DNA from: Actinomycetota bacterium
Lineage (GTDB): Bacteria > Actinomycetota > Acidimicrobiia > Acidimicrobiales > Ilumatobacteraceae
Length of the DNA stretch: 64,000 nt
Reading direction: 5' to 3'
Assembly (NCBI GenBank): GCA_016700055.1
Contig: CP064997.1
Span: 3,038,001-3,102,000, forward strand
Below are positions 7,897 to 16,185 of the stretch, in pieces. The notes under the pieces are model-generated. The model ran no database searches. It was not told the origin of the DNA and saw only the letters and a list, made by a program, of their open reading frames with translations. Position 1 is the stretch's first letter, and each line of letters starts with the position of its first letter. The position numbers and the translations under genes are program-made.

Positions 7897-9378
7897 GTGA
7901 GACGTGCTTCGATGACACCCAACTTCTGTCCGGCTCGCCGCTGGGCGGCCACCCTTGTCGCCGTCGCCTTGACGGCGGCCGGCTGCAGCTCTGGCGACGA
8001 TTCGTCGCTCGCCGTCGCCGCATCGGCCGAACCGACGAACGCACCGGCCGCGACCGACGACGACGCCGTCGCCGCCGATCCCACGGCGCCACCGGTCACG
8101 ACCAACCCGGAGACCACTTCGGCCGACCAGGCCGTGTCACTGGCCGGCGCGGACGTGTTCGACCCCACCGTCGTGCACGAGATCTCGGTGACCTTCGACG
8201 AAGCCGACTACGACGCGCTTCTAGAGGCGTACTCGGCGACCGGTGACAAGGAGTGGATGCAGGTCACCGTCACGATCGACGGGGCCACCTACGAGGACAC
8301 CGGAATGCGCCTGAAGGGCAACTCGTCGCTCATGGCGTTGGGGAGAGACTCGAACGCCGAGTCGGCGGCCGGGTCGCCCGAGACGCTGCCGTGGCTGATC
8401 CGACTCGACCGGAACGTCGACGGCCAGACCCACCACGGTTACTCCGACATCGTGATCCGGTCGAACAACACCGAGACCTCGCTCAACGAGGCGGTCGCGC
8501 TCGCCCTGCTCGACGAGGCAGGGCTTGCGTCCCAGGCCGCCGCCCCGGCGAGCGTGTCGATGAACAACAGCGACCCGGTGCTGCGCCTGATCGTGGAGCA
8601 CCCCGGCGACGACGCCTGGCAAGACGCCAGCTTCGAGGCCGACGGGGCGCTCTTCAAGGCGGAGGCCTCCGGCGACTGGAGCTACCGAGGCGACGACCCC
8701 GACGCTTACACCGACGTGTTCGATCAAGAGGGTGGCGACGATCTCACCGACTTGACCCCGCTCATCGAGTTCCTCGACTTCCTCAACAACAGCGACGACG
8801 ACACCTTCGCAGCCGAGCTGTCCGAGTACCTCGACGTCGACGCCTTCGCGACCTACCTCGCGATGATGGACCTGATCGAGAACACCGACGACATCGACGG
8901 TCCGGGCAACAACTCCTACTTGTGGTGGGACGCCGCGAGCGGCCGGTTCACCGTCGTCCCCTGGGACATGAACCTCGCCTTCGGCGGGTTCGGCATGGGA
9001 CCTGGCGGTGGCTTCCCCGGCGGCGGTCGTGGCGAGTTCCCCGCCGGCACGGCACCGGAAGCGTTTCCCGATGGAACGCTCCCCGATGGAGCGATTCCCG
9101 GAGGTACCCCACCAGAGGGTGGGTTCCCTGGCGGCGCAGGAGGGATGCGCGGTGGACGGTCGAACCCCCTCGTCGAGCGCTTCCAGGCCAACGAGGAGTT
9201 CGCTGCTCTTTACCGGCAGCGCCTCACCGAGCTACGTGCCGAGCTGTTCGAGAGCGGCACCGCCGAGACGATCCTGCAGAACTGGGTGAACACGCTGAGC
9301 ACCCACGCCACTCACTTGGTCTCTGCCGACACGATCACGGCCGAGGCCGAGACCATTCGCTCTCTCCTTTCCGACTGA
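7897..9378 (+). CDS. CotH-kinase-family lipoprotein
   Basis: 493 residues, exported. The first 30 residues are a signal peptide ending in a lipobox (LTAAGC), followed by an Ala/Thr/Pro-rich linker. The body is a CotH domain: VTVTIDGATYEDTGMRLKGN, ALFKAEASGDWSYRGDD with the ATP-binding Lys, and PWDMNLAFGG carrying the metal-binding Asp and Asn. A Gly/Pro-rich tract (FGMGPGGGFPGGGRGEFPAG and following) is inserted at about 365-425. CotH proteins are atypical protein kinases first known from Bacillus spore coat; surface-located homologues also occur in non-sporulating bacteria. GTG 7897 has GAGGAG ten bases upstream; ATG 7912 is an alternative. The target is unknown. Confidence 0.85.
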   Translation: MRRASMTPNFCPARRWAATLVAVALTAAGCSSGDDSSLAVAASAEPTNAPAATDDDAVAADPTAPPVTTNPETTSADQAVSLAGADVFDPTVVHEISVTFDEADYDALLEAYSATGDKEWMQVTVTIDGATYEDTGMRLKGNSSLMALGRDSNAESAAGSPETLPWLIRLDRNVDGQTHHGYSDIVIRSNNTETSLNEAVALALLDEAGLASQAAAPASVSMNNSDPVLRLIVEHPGDDAWQDASFEADGALFKAEASGDWSYRGDDPDAYTDVFDQEGGDDLTDLTPLIEFLDFLNNSDDDTFAAELSEYLDVDAFATYLAMMDLIENTDDIDGPGNNSYLWWDAASGRFTVVPWDMNLAFGGFGMGPGGGFPGGGRGEFPAGTAPEAFPDGTLPDGAIPGGTPPEGGFPGGAGGMRGGRSNPLVERFQANEEFAALYRQRLTELRAELFESGTAETILQNWVNTLSTHATHLVSADTITAEAETIRSLLSD

Positions 9379-9460
9379 AACGCCGGAAAGCCCGATCATC
9401 CGGCACGCTTGCGGGTGAGTGGTTGTCCTCGATGAACAACCACAACCCCAAGGAGCCGCC

Positions 9461-10102
9461 ATGTCGCGCGTCCGCGTTCACAGCTTTTCGATCTCGCTCG
9501 ACGGGTTCGCCACTGGTGAGGGGCAGGCTCTCGACGCGCCGTTCGGCCACGCCGGGCATCGGCTCCACGAGTGGCTGTTGGCCACTCGGTTCGCCCACCG
9601 CGAAGTCCTCGGCGAACCGGGCGGCACCGAGGGTTTCGACAACGCGATGGCCGACCGTCATGGACCGGGGATCGGTGCGGAGATCATGGGTGCCGGCAAG
9701 TTCGGCCCTCCGGGCTGGCAGGACGACCCGGATTGGCGCGGGTGGTGGGGCGACGAACCGCCGTTCCACACGCCGACGTACGTCCTGACCCATCGTCCGC
9801 GCCCGTCGCTCCCGATGGCGGGTGGTACGACGTTCCACTTCCTCGACGCCGCGCCGGTGGATGCACTCGAGGTGGCGCGGGATGCAGCTGCCGGTCAGGA
9901 CGTCCGCATCGGTGGGGGCCCGACTGTGGTGCGCGCGTTCCTCGCCGCCGGTCTCGTCGACCACCTGCACGTCGTGCAGGTGCCGATCCTGCTCGGCCGC
10001 GGGGTTCGGCTCTGGGACGGCTTGGAGGGGTTGGAGCAGCACTACGAAGTGGAGACGGTCTCGACGCCGAGCGGCGTCACCCACCTCACGTTCACCCGAT
10101 GA
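9461..10102 (+). CDS. Dihydrofolate reductase/RibD C-terminal family protein
   Basis: 213 residues with the RibD C-terminal (DHFR-like) fold: VRVHSFSISLDGFATGEGQ at the N-terminus, IMGAGKFGPPGW, and the NADPH-binding QDVRIGGGPTVVRAFLAAGL followed by HVVQVPILLGRGVRLWDGL. Members of this group are usually monofunctional NAD(P)H-dependent reductases of uncertain substrate, distinct from FolA. ATG 9461 follows AAGGAG with good spacing. A second, distant member lies at 52287-52868. Confidence 0.85.
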   Translation: MSRVRVHSFSISLDGFATGEGQALDAPFGHAGHRLHEWLLATRFAHREVLGEPGGTEGFDNAMADRHGPGIGAEIMGAGKFGPPGWQDDPDWRGWWGDEPPFHTPTYVLTHRPRPSLPMAGGTTFHFLDAAPVDALEVARDAAAGQDVRIGGGPTVVRAFLAAGLVDHLHVVQVPILLGRGVRLWDGLEGLEQHYEVETVSTPSGVTHLTFTR

Positions 10103-10117
10103 CCACACGGTGCGTAG

Positions 10118-10146
10118 TTGAGATGTCTTACGGTACGTCGTATGGT
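10118..10146 (+). promoter_or_regulatory. Promoter and possible operator of the toxin-antitoxin operon
   Basis: TTGAGA (10118-10123), a 17-base spacer and TATGGT (10141-10146) form a good sigma-70-type promoter. The expected start of transcription falls at about 10153, the antitoxin ATG itself, which implies a leaderless mRNA; no ribosome-binding site is visible. TACG...CGTA half-sites (10129-10132 and 10139-10142) overlap the -10 element and could bind the antitoxin for autorepression (inference). Confidence 0.55.
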
Positions 10147-10152
10147 TGTCAT

Positions 10153-10383
10153 ATGCCGGTGGTCAACTTCCGAACCGACGAACGCTCCGAACGAGCCCTT
10201 GCTGAGCTGATGGCCGACGGGTCGACTGCGTCAGACGCGATCCGCCAAGCACTCGTCGACGCCTTGCGGTTTCGTCGGCGCGAGCAGATGCGCCTCGAGT
10301 CACTGGCACTGATGAACGACGAAGCCGACCGCGCTGAGAGCCGCAAGGTGCTGTCGGAGATGGATGAACTTCGTGCGTGGTGA
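10153..10383 (+). CDS. Antitoxin of a MazF-type toxin-antitoxin pair
   Basis: 76 residues. The N-terminus VVNFRTDERSERALAEL, then TASDAIRQALVDAL, has a ribbon-helix-helix-like pattern; the charged C-terminal half (SLALMNDEADRAESRKVLSE) would wrap the toxin. ATG 10153 is chosen because the promoter predicts transcription starting there. The gene overlaps the toxin start by 20 bases. Function is inferred from the MazF-like neighbour, small size and fold pattern. Confidence 0.8.
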   Translation: MPVVNFRTDERSERALAELMADGSTASDAIRQALVDALRFRRREQMRLESLALMNDEADRAESRKVLSEMDELRAW

Positions 10384-10687
10384 CATCCATCGACTCCGAG
10401 CCCCGCGTGGAGCGCGCAAGAGCGAACAACGGGGCAGTCGGTACGCCGTCATCGTGCAGTCAGATGATCTGATGCTGTCGACCGTGCTCGTGGCGCCCAC
10501 ATCCCGGTCTGCACCGCCACGCATCTTTCGTCCGACGATCACGGTCAACGACGAACAGACTCAGGTCTTGATCGAGCAGACGTCGGCCGTTGCGCCCGAG
10601 CGGCTCGGCGAATTCGTCGGGCGCCTGACGTACGAGGAGCTGGTAGCGCTAGATGATGGACTGCGTCTCGTCCTCGAACTCGATTGA
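10364..10687 (+). CDS. MazF/PemK-family mRNA interferase toxin
   Basis: 107-residue toxin. VRGDIHRLRAPRGARKSEQR at the start, SRYAVIVQSDDLMLSTVLVA and the C-terminal VGRLTYEELVALDDGLRLVL match the MazF SH3-like barrel. MazF enzymes cut single-stranded RNA at short sites. ATG 10364 overlaps the antitoxin; GTG 10373 is an alternative that removes three residues. It is co-transcribed with the antitoxin from the promoter at 10118-10146. Confidence 0.88.
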   Translation: MNFVRGDIHRLRAPRGARKSEQRGSRYAVIVQSDDLMLSTVLVAPTSRSAPPRIFRPTITVNDEQTQVLIEQTSAVAPERLGEFVGRLTYEELVALDDGLRLVLELD

Positions 10688-10701
10688 CAGAATCAGACCC
10701 C

Positions 10702-10998
10702 ATGATCCTCGAGCACGCCGTCTTAGATGTCATCCCGGGTAAGCAGGAGGAGTTCGAGGAGGCGTTCAAACAGGCCAAGGCCATCATCTCCTCGATGCCG
10801 GGGTTCCTGTCGCTGCGCCTTACGCGTTGTGTGGAGCGCGACGAGCGCTACCTGCTGCTGGTGGAGTGGGATCGGCTGGAGAGCCACACCGAGGGCTTCC
10901 GCGGCTCACCCGAGTACTCGAGGTGGCGAGAGTTGCTCCACCACTTCTACGACCCGTTCCCGACCGTTGAGCACTACGCGCCCCTGAGCGGCCTCTGA
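10702..10998 (+). CDS. Antibiotic biosynthesis monooxygenase (ABM) domain protein
   Basis: 98-residue ABM-fold protein: ILEHAVLDVIPGKQEEFEEA at the start, FLSLRLTRCVERDERYLLLV and WDRLESHTEGFR. The fold is a ferredoxin-like dimeric barrel found in small oxygenases and in many proteins of unknown role. A TTG at 10684 overlaps the toxin stop and would add six residues; ATG 10702 matches the usual family start. It may be read through from the toxin operon. Confidence 0.8.
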   Translation: MILEHAVLDVIPGKQEEFEEAFKQAKAIISSMPGFLSLRLTRCVERDERYLLLVEWDRLESHTEGFRGSPEYSRWRELLHHFYDPFPTVEHYAPLSGL

Positions 10999-11000
10999 GC

Positions 11001-11348
11001 TCAGCCTCGATCGGCGACGAAGTAGGTGAGCCGGCGGATCCGGCCGCCGTCGATCTCGAACAGGTCCATCACGTGTAGGGCGGGCGCGCCCTGCAACTCG
11101 ATGGCGATCTCGGCGGCGACGCGGTGGCCGGCGACGAGGTAGGGGCCGAGCGGCCGGGGCGTCGGGCGGGCGGCGGCGATCGAGGCGGCGTAGAACTCGT
11201 CGATCGCCGGCCGGCCGCGCACCACCGTTCCAAGCCCGATCAGTTCGGCGTCAGGGTGAAAGAGCTCCGCGACGCGCCCGTCGGCGGCGCGGATCGCGGC
11301 GAAGTACCGCTGCACCACATCGATGGGGCTGGGTTCGGGTTCGGTCAT
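11001..11348 (-). CDS. SnoaL-like/NTF2-fold protein
   Basis: 115 residues with the NTF2-like pattern: PIDVVQRYFAAIRAADGRVA, ELFHPDAELIGLGTVVRG, then ALHVMDLFEIDGGRIRRLTY. Such proteins are small dimeric cones used as ketosteroid-isomerase-like enzymes or ligand binders. No specific catalytic residues could be assigned. The stop lies two bases from the stop of the convergent ABM gene. Confidence 0.75.
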   Translation of the reverse strand: MTEPEPSPIDVVQRYFAAIRAADGRVAELFHPDAELIGLGTVVRGRPAIDEFYAASIAAARPTPRPLGPYLVAGHRVAAEIAIELQGAPALHVMDLFEIDGGRIRRLTYFVADRG

Positions 11349-11384
11349 GGCGATCCTGGCGACGTCGCGGAAAGCACTCTCAGT

Positions 11385-12881
11385 TCACACTTGGGCGGGG
11401 AACCGTTCGAGGGCCTCGACGAGCAGTCGGGCGCCGAAGCCGCTCATCCCACGCGTCTTCCAGCCCGCAGGCTTGGCGACGGCTGCGACACCGGCGATGT
11501 CGATGTGCGCGAACGGCACGCCGTGGACGAAGTGGGCGAGGAACTCGGCGGCGCTGGATGCACCGGCATCGGCGAGCCCGAGGTTCTTCATGTCGGCCAC
11601 GTCGGAGTCCAGCTCCTCTCGGAAGTGGGCGCCCATCGGAAGTTGCCAAAGCGGCTCGGCGGTCGTCTCGCCCGCGGCGCGCAGCAGGTCGACGAGCTCC
11701 TGGTCGGTGCCCATCACGCCGGCGATCTCCGTGCCGAGTGCCCGCATGCAGGCTCCGGTGAGCGTCGCGATGTCGATGATCGCGTCCGGTTGCAGCTCGC
11801 TCGCCAACACCAGTGCATCGGCCATCACGAGACGACCCTCGGCGTCGGTGTTGAGCACCTCGACGGTGGTGCCGTCACGGTGGGTGATGACGTCGCCCAT
11901 CTTCATGGCGCTGCCCGACGGCATGTTGTCGGTGCACATGATGTAGGCCGTCACCCGGGAGGGCACAGCGAGCTGCTTGAGCACGAGCATCGCGGCGAAG
12001 ACCGCGCCGCCGCCCGACATGTCGTTCTTCATCATCGCGTGCACGGCATCGCCGGGCTTGATGGCGAGACCACCCGAGTCGTACGTGAGGCCCTTGCCGA
12101 CGAGCGCCACGTGCCGGCCGTTGGCGACCGACGCGTCCGGCTGGTACTCGAGCGTGATCAGACGGGGTTCCTCGTCGCTGCCCCCGTTCACGGCGATCAC
12201 CCCGCCGCATCGTTCTTCGAGCAACCACGCGCGGTCGTGCGTCTCGACGCTCAGCCCCCGCTGCGGCCCGATGCGCTCGGCGACGGCAGCCCAACGCACC
12301 GCGGTCAGATGCGCCGGGGGACAGTTGGCGAGGTCGCGAGACACACAGTGCGCCAACGCCTCGAGATGACCGCGCCGCGCAGCGTCGATGAGCACTTCCG
12401 TCGCTCCGCCAGCAGTCACGATCGTGATCGCGCCGACCTGCGTCTTCGAGGGCTCGCGTCGGAGCGCGTCCCACGAGTACCTGGCCAAGATCACGCCCTC
12501 GACCAGACCGCGCACCACTTCCGGTGAGGCCTCGACCGAGCCCAGGTCGATCGAGAGCCCGGACGCGCTCGGGAGCGACGAGGCGATCGCCGCGCCGGCG
12601 CCACGGGCGGCATTGAGGTCGACCGCGCCGCTGCCGACACCGACGAGCACCATGGGCGGTGCCCCGGCGAGCAGATGGGTTTGGCCGGGCTCGGCGGTGA
12701 AGCCCGCCGACCGCAGCGACGCCGCGTCGAATGGATCGGGCATTCCCGAGTCAGCGCGGACGAGAACGGCGCGCAGGCCGGCGTCGGAGGCGGCGTCGTC
12801 GACACGGACGTCGATGGATTCGATGGTCCCGAGTGACGGGATCGGGTCGAACTCGTCTGGGACAGGTATCGCGCGGGTCAT
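11385..12881 (-). CDS. pepA: Leucyl aminopeptidase (M17)
   Basis: 498-residue cytosolic dimetallo-aminopeptidase that removes N-terminal residues from peptides. The C-terminal catalytic domain is complete: VALVGKGLTYDSGGLAIKPG (metal-binding Lys and Asp), MKNDMSGGGAV, and the signature NTDAEGRLVMADAL. The N-terminal half is the less conserved M17 macrodomain-like part. ATG 12881 has AGGAGG seven bases upstream. It is divergent from the MFS gene, with about 95 bases between the two starts. Confidence 0.93.
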   Translation of the reverse strand: MTRAIPVPDEFDPIPSLGTIESIDVRVDDAASDAGLRAVLVRADSGMPDPFDAASLRSAGFTAEPGQTHLLAGAPPMVLVGVGSGAVDLNAARGAGAAIASSLPSASGLSIDLGSVEASPEVVRGLVEGVILARYSWDALRREPSKTQVGAITIVTAGGATEVLIDAARRGHLEALAHCVSRDLANCPPAHLTAVRWAAVAERIGPQRGLSVETHDRAWLLEERCGGVIAVNGGSDEEPRLITLEYQPDASVANGRHVALVGKGLTYDSGGLAIKPGDAVHAMMKNDMSGGGAVFAAMLVLKQLAVPSRVTAYIMCTDNMPSGSAMKMGDVITHRDGTTVEVLNTDAEGRLVMADALVLASELQPDAIIDIATLTGACMRALGTEIAGVMGTDQELVDLLRAAGETTAEPLWQLPMGAHFREELDSDVADMKNLGLADAGASSAAEFLAHFVHGVPFAHIDIAGVAAVAKPAGWKTRGMSGFGARLLVEALERFPAQV

Positions 12882-12976
12882 CTGATCGCCTCCTGGCTTC
12901 GCTCACCGAGCATGGCAGTCCGACCTCGGGTCGGACAACCGGTCAGCGGATCACGGTCGGCACGGCTGCGCCTGAC

Positions 12977-14638
12977 ATGCTGACCGACATGACGGCCCAC
13001 GCGACTGCAAGTACCCCCGGCGTTACGTCCCGCGCCTCCTGGCTGCCTCTTGCCATCGTGATGCTGTGCCAGATCCAGATCTCGTTCAACGCGTTCAACG
13101 TTTCGATCCAGGGCATCGTCGAAGACCTCGGGATCCCGGCCACCTCGGTCGGCTTGGCACTGACCACGGGCACGTTCGCGATGGCCGGGTTCGTCTTGCT
13201 CGGCGCCCGACTTGCCGCGCGGCTCGGCGTTCGCAAGGCGCTACAGATCGGAATGATCGGTCCGACGGTCGCGGCGATCGTCATCTCGCTGACCAACGTC
13301 GGGTGGAGCCTCTTCGCCGCCCAGGCCTTGTCTGGCGCCACCGTCGCCCTGGCGGCGCCGTCGTTGACGGTGATCATCGCCAGCAACTACCACGGCAAGC
13401 AGCAAGCTCAGGCCATCGGTTTCCTCGCCTCGGCCATCCCGCTCGCCCAGGTCGTGTCGCTCTTGATCGCCGGTGCCTTCGCCTCGAGCATCGGTTGGCG
13501 CTGGTCGTTCGTGCTCCTGGCAGTGCTCGGCGCGGCCAACATCGCCCTCAGCTTCCGGCTGGCGCCGATCGCCCCTCGTCCGGAGGTGGTCATCGACTGG
13601 ACTGGTGCTGCCCTTTCGGCAATCGGCGTCATCTTGTTGTCGGCCGGGTTCAGCTTCCTCAACGCCTGGGGCTTCATCGGCGCCAGCGACGACGCGCCGT
13701 TCGACATCGCCGGCATCTCGCCGGTGATCTTCCTCCTCGTCGGCGGCGCTGTCTTCTTGCAGGCGTTCTTCCGCTGGACGCGCAAGCGGATGGACGAGGG
13801 CAAACCGCCGCTCTTCTCGCTCGACGTGCTGCGCTCGTCCAAGGAGCGATCGATCGTGGCGTGCATGGCGTTGATGTTGTTCATCGGCACGGCCACCAGC
13901 TTCCTGCTGCCCCTCTACATGCAAGTCGTGCAGGGCTACAGCGGCTGGAAGACCTCGCTCACGATCGTGCCGTACACCCTGTCCATCTTCGTCGCCAACA
14001 CCTTGGTGGCACGGCTGTACGACCGGTTCAGCCCGGCGCGCATCGCGCGGGTCGCGTTCTTGGTGGTGTTCCTCGCGCTCACGCTGATCGCGTTCACGAT
14101 CAGCAACAGCTGGGGTCAGGTGTCGATCGTCGTCGGTCTCGTCACGCTCGGCCTCGCCCAGGGCTGCATCGTGGCGCTCGTGTTCAACAAGCTGCTGATG
14201 TCGGTGCCGAAGGAGCTCGCCGGCGATGTCGGGGCGTTCCGTGGGCTGACCCACAACATGTCTGGCTCAGCCGGCATCGCCGTCGCCACCGCCCTCGCCG
14301 TCTCGATGCTCGGGTTCTTCGTCGCCCGCGACGTTGCCGCTTCGCCCGTCTTCAGCCAAGAGCTGGTCCAGGAGGTCAACCTGGACCGGGCCGACTTCAT
14401 CACCAACGACCAGCTGAAGGTCGTGCTCGAGGGGACGAGCGCCAGCCCGGCCGAGGTAGACGCCGCCGTCGAGGTGCTGTCGGACGCCCGCCTCGACGCC
14501 CTGCAGCTGACGCTGATGCTGCTCGCCGCCCTCGCCCTGCTCGCCCTCGTTCCCGCCGGCGGCATCCCCGATTTCCGTGAGCCCGACCTCACGGTCGACG
14601 ACGAGGAAGGCATCGCCTCCGGCACCGGCAAGGCCTGA
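12977..14638 (+). CDS. MFS transporter (DHA2-like, 14 membrane segments)
   Basis: About 553 residues of repeated hydrophobic segments. A drug/H+ antiporter-like pattern is visible: GTFAMAGFVLLGARLAARLG (motif A region), IGWRWSFVLLAVLGAANIAL, and LYDRFSPARIARVAFLVVF in the second half. The C-terminal tail is acidic. The number of segments and length fit the 14-helix DHA2 group, which exports drugs and other amphiphiles; the substrate is unknown. ATG 12977 is taken; ATG 12989 is an alternative. Confidence 0.85.
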   Translation: MLTDMTAHATASTPGVTSRASWLPLAIVMLCQIQISFNAFNVSIQGIVEDLGIPATSVGLALTTGTFAMAGFVLLGARLAARLGVRKALQIGMIGPTVAAIVISLTNVGWSLFAAQALSGATVALAAPSLTVIIASNYHGKQQAQAIGFLASAIPLAQVVSLLIAGAFASSIGWRWSFVLLAVLGAANIALSFRLAPIAPRPEVVIDWTGAALSAIGVILLSAGFSFLNAWGFIGASDDAPFDIAGISPVIFLLVGGAVFLQAFFRWTRKRMDEGKPPLFSLDVLRSSKERSIVACMALMLFIGTATSFLLPLYMQVVQGYSGWKTSLTIVPYTLSIFVANTLVARLYDRFSPARIARVAFLVVFLALTLIAFTISNSWGQVSIVVGLVTLGLAQGCIVALVFNKLLMSVPKELAGDVGAFRGLTHNMSGSAGIAVATALAVSMLGFFVARDVAASPVFSQELVQEVNLDRADFITNDQLKVVLEGTSASPAEVDAAVEVLSDARLDALQLTLMLLAALALLALVPAGGIPDFREPDLTVDDEEGIASGTGKA

Positions 14639-14668
14639 CGCCGAACTCGCGCGCTCTGGCGATGGACC

Positions 14669-15403
14669 TCAGGTCGAGCCGCCGGCGACGACCGGCGGGT
14701 TGGCCGAGGTGACCACGCCTGGTGCTGCTTCTTCGGTGATGGCGAAGCCGGCGTATGGCCCGGCCGGGAACGACACGGTGTCGGGCCGGGCGCCGAGGAC
14801 CCCGAGGGAAACGAGCTCGTCGCCGGCCGCCCCCCAGAGCTGGTAGGTGCGGCCGGGGTCGAGTTCGGGGAGTCCGGTGGCGCGCATGTAGCCGGTGCCG
14901 TCGCCGGTCACCGCGACGGGCACGGCGAGCTGCCCGTCAGCAGACCGGAGCTCGAACAGCTGGGAGTCGGGCGCGGCGAGGGCTGCCTCGAACGCCTGAG
15001 CCAGGGGATCCCGTAGGGCCTCCTCGATCTCGGCGAGCTGGTCGCCGTCACGGGCCTGCACCCCGAGGAAGACGACGATCGCGGCGGCGGCAGCGGCAGC
15101 CGCGATCGTGGCGACCGAGCGCAGCCACCTCCGCGACGGTCGCGCCCGGGGGGTTGCGTCGACCGTAGCCAGGCGCAGCTTGGGGGGCGCCTCGTCGAGG
15201 GCGCCGGCGATGCGCTGCCAGACCCCGTCGGGAGCCGGCCCGCCGCGGAAGGCGAGGAGGGTGGCCACCTCGCGGTGCTCTTCCACCTCTGCCCGGCAGC
15301 GGGCGCACACGGAGAGGTGGGACTCGATCTCGGCGCGCTCGGCGTCGTCGACGGCGTCGAGCGCGTACGCGCCGAGCAGTTCGGCGATCTCGTCGTGGTT
15401 CAT
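14669..15403 (-). CDS. Anti-sigma factor, RskA-like, zinc-binding head
   Basis: 244 residues. The N-terminal 70 residues are an anti-sigma zinc-binding domain (EIAELLGAYALDAVDDAERA, then ESHLSVCARCRAEVEEH with H, C, C ligands). One membrane helix lies at about 100-120 (VATIAAAAAAAAIVVFLGVQ). The extracytoplasmic part has the anti-sigma-K pattern ATGLPELDPGRTYQLWGA. It would hold the sigma factor encoded just upstream at the membrane until released. The ATGA overlap with that gene (15400-15403) shows coupling. In mycobacteria RskA is controlled by regulated proteolysis; the same here is inference. Confidence 0.9.
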   Translation of the reverse strand: MNHDEIAELLGAYALDAVDDAERAEIESHLSVCARCRAEVEEHREVATLLAFRGGPAPDGVWQRIAGALDEAPPKLRLATVDATPRARPSRRWLRSVATIAAAAAAAAIVVFLGVQARDGDQLAEIEEALRDPLAQAFEAALAAPDSQLFELRSADGQLAVPVAVTGDGTGYMRATGLPELDPGRTYQLWGAAGDELVSLGVLGARPDTVSFPAGPYAGFAITEEAAPGVVTSANPPVVAGGST

Positions 15404-15978
15404 GACGTTCCCCCCAGGCCGGCGGTGGCGAGCTCGCTGCGGAGGCGGCGTAGGCCGGTTCGGATCCTGGTCTTCACGGTGCCCTCCGGCTGGCCGAGGA
15501 TGGCCGCGACCTCACGGTAGGTGTTGCCGCCGAAGTACGCGAGCTCGATCGCGCGCCGTTCCTCGTGCGGAAGCTGGTCGACGGCCTCACGCACGTGATC
15601 GGCGACGGCCATGTCCTCCACTTCGTGCTCGAGGTCGTATCCGGCCTCGGCTCGTCGGCGGTGCTGGCGCTCCTCACGTGCGCGGCGCGACTCCTCCGAG
15701 CGGATCAGATCGACCGCGCGCCGGTGGCACTGGGCGAGCAGGAACGAGCGCAGCGTGCCTCGTTCGGGATCGAAGCGATCGGGGTGATCCCAGAGGCGGA
15801 CGAACACCTCTTGGACGATCTCCTCGGCCAGGGTGCGGTCGGCGAGGACACGGGCGGCGAGGGCGAACACCGAACCCGCATGACGCCGGTAGACCTCGGC
15901 GAGGGCGTCCTCCCGCCAGCGGCCGACGGCCACGACGAGTGCGGCGTCGCTCGCTTGGGTGAGGTCGTAGGTGTTCAT
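15400..15978 (-). CDS. ECF sigma factor, SigK-like
   Basis: 192-residue ECF sigma factor. Region 2: LAEVYRRHAGSVFALAARVL, EEIVQEVFVRLWDHPDRFDP, RGTLRSFLLAQCHRRAVDLI. Region 4: LPHEERRAIELAYFGGNTYR, then EVAAILGQPEGTVKTRIRTG. The start is ATG 15978 (MNTYDL); the frame is open upstream but is not sigma-like. It is followed with a 4-base overlap by its anti-sigma factor. The divergent lipoprotein gene at 16186, 207 bases away, and the cupredoxin behind it are plausible regulon members by analogy with the SigK regulon of mycobacterial lipoproteins (inference). Confidence 0.92.
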   Translation of the reverse strand: MNTYDLTQASDAALVVAVGRWREDALAEVYRRHAGSVFALAARVLADRTLAEEIVQEVFVRLWDHPDRFDPERGTLRSFLLAQCHRRAVDLIRSEESRRAREERQHRRRAEAGYDLEHEVEDMAVADHVREAVDQLPHEERRAIELAYFGGNTYREVAAILGQPEGTVKTRIRTGLRRLRSELATAGLGGTS

Positions 15979-16185
15979 CGCATGTGTCTTCGAAACAGAT
16001 CCGCTGCTCGGATGTCGCGTCCGAGTGGGTGACGATCCAGACGGCCTTCTCCGCATCTTGATCCAGAACCGATCGACGTGCCATGGCCTGTCGCGAACCG
16101 CCGGGTCTTCGACATTCGCACATCCGCTCGGTGGGCCGGCTCCGAATACGTGAGCAATCCCCCCCCACAGCATCGGAGGAACCGA

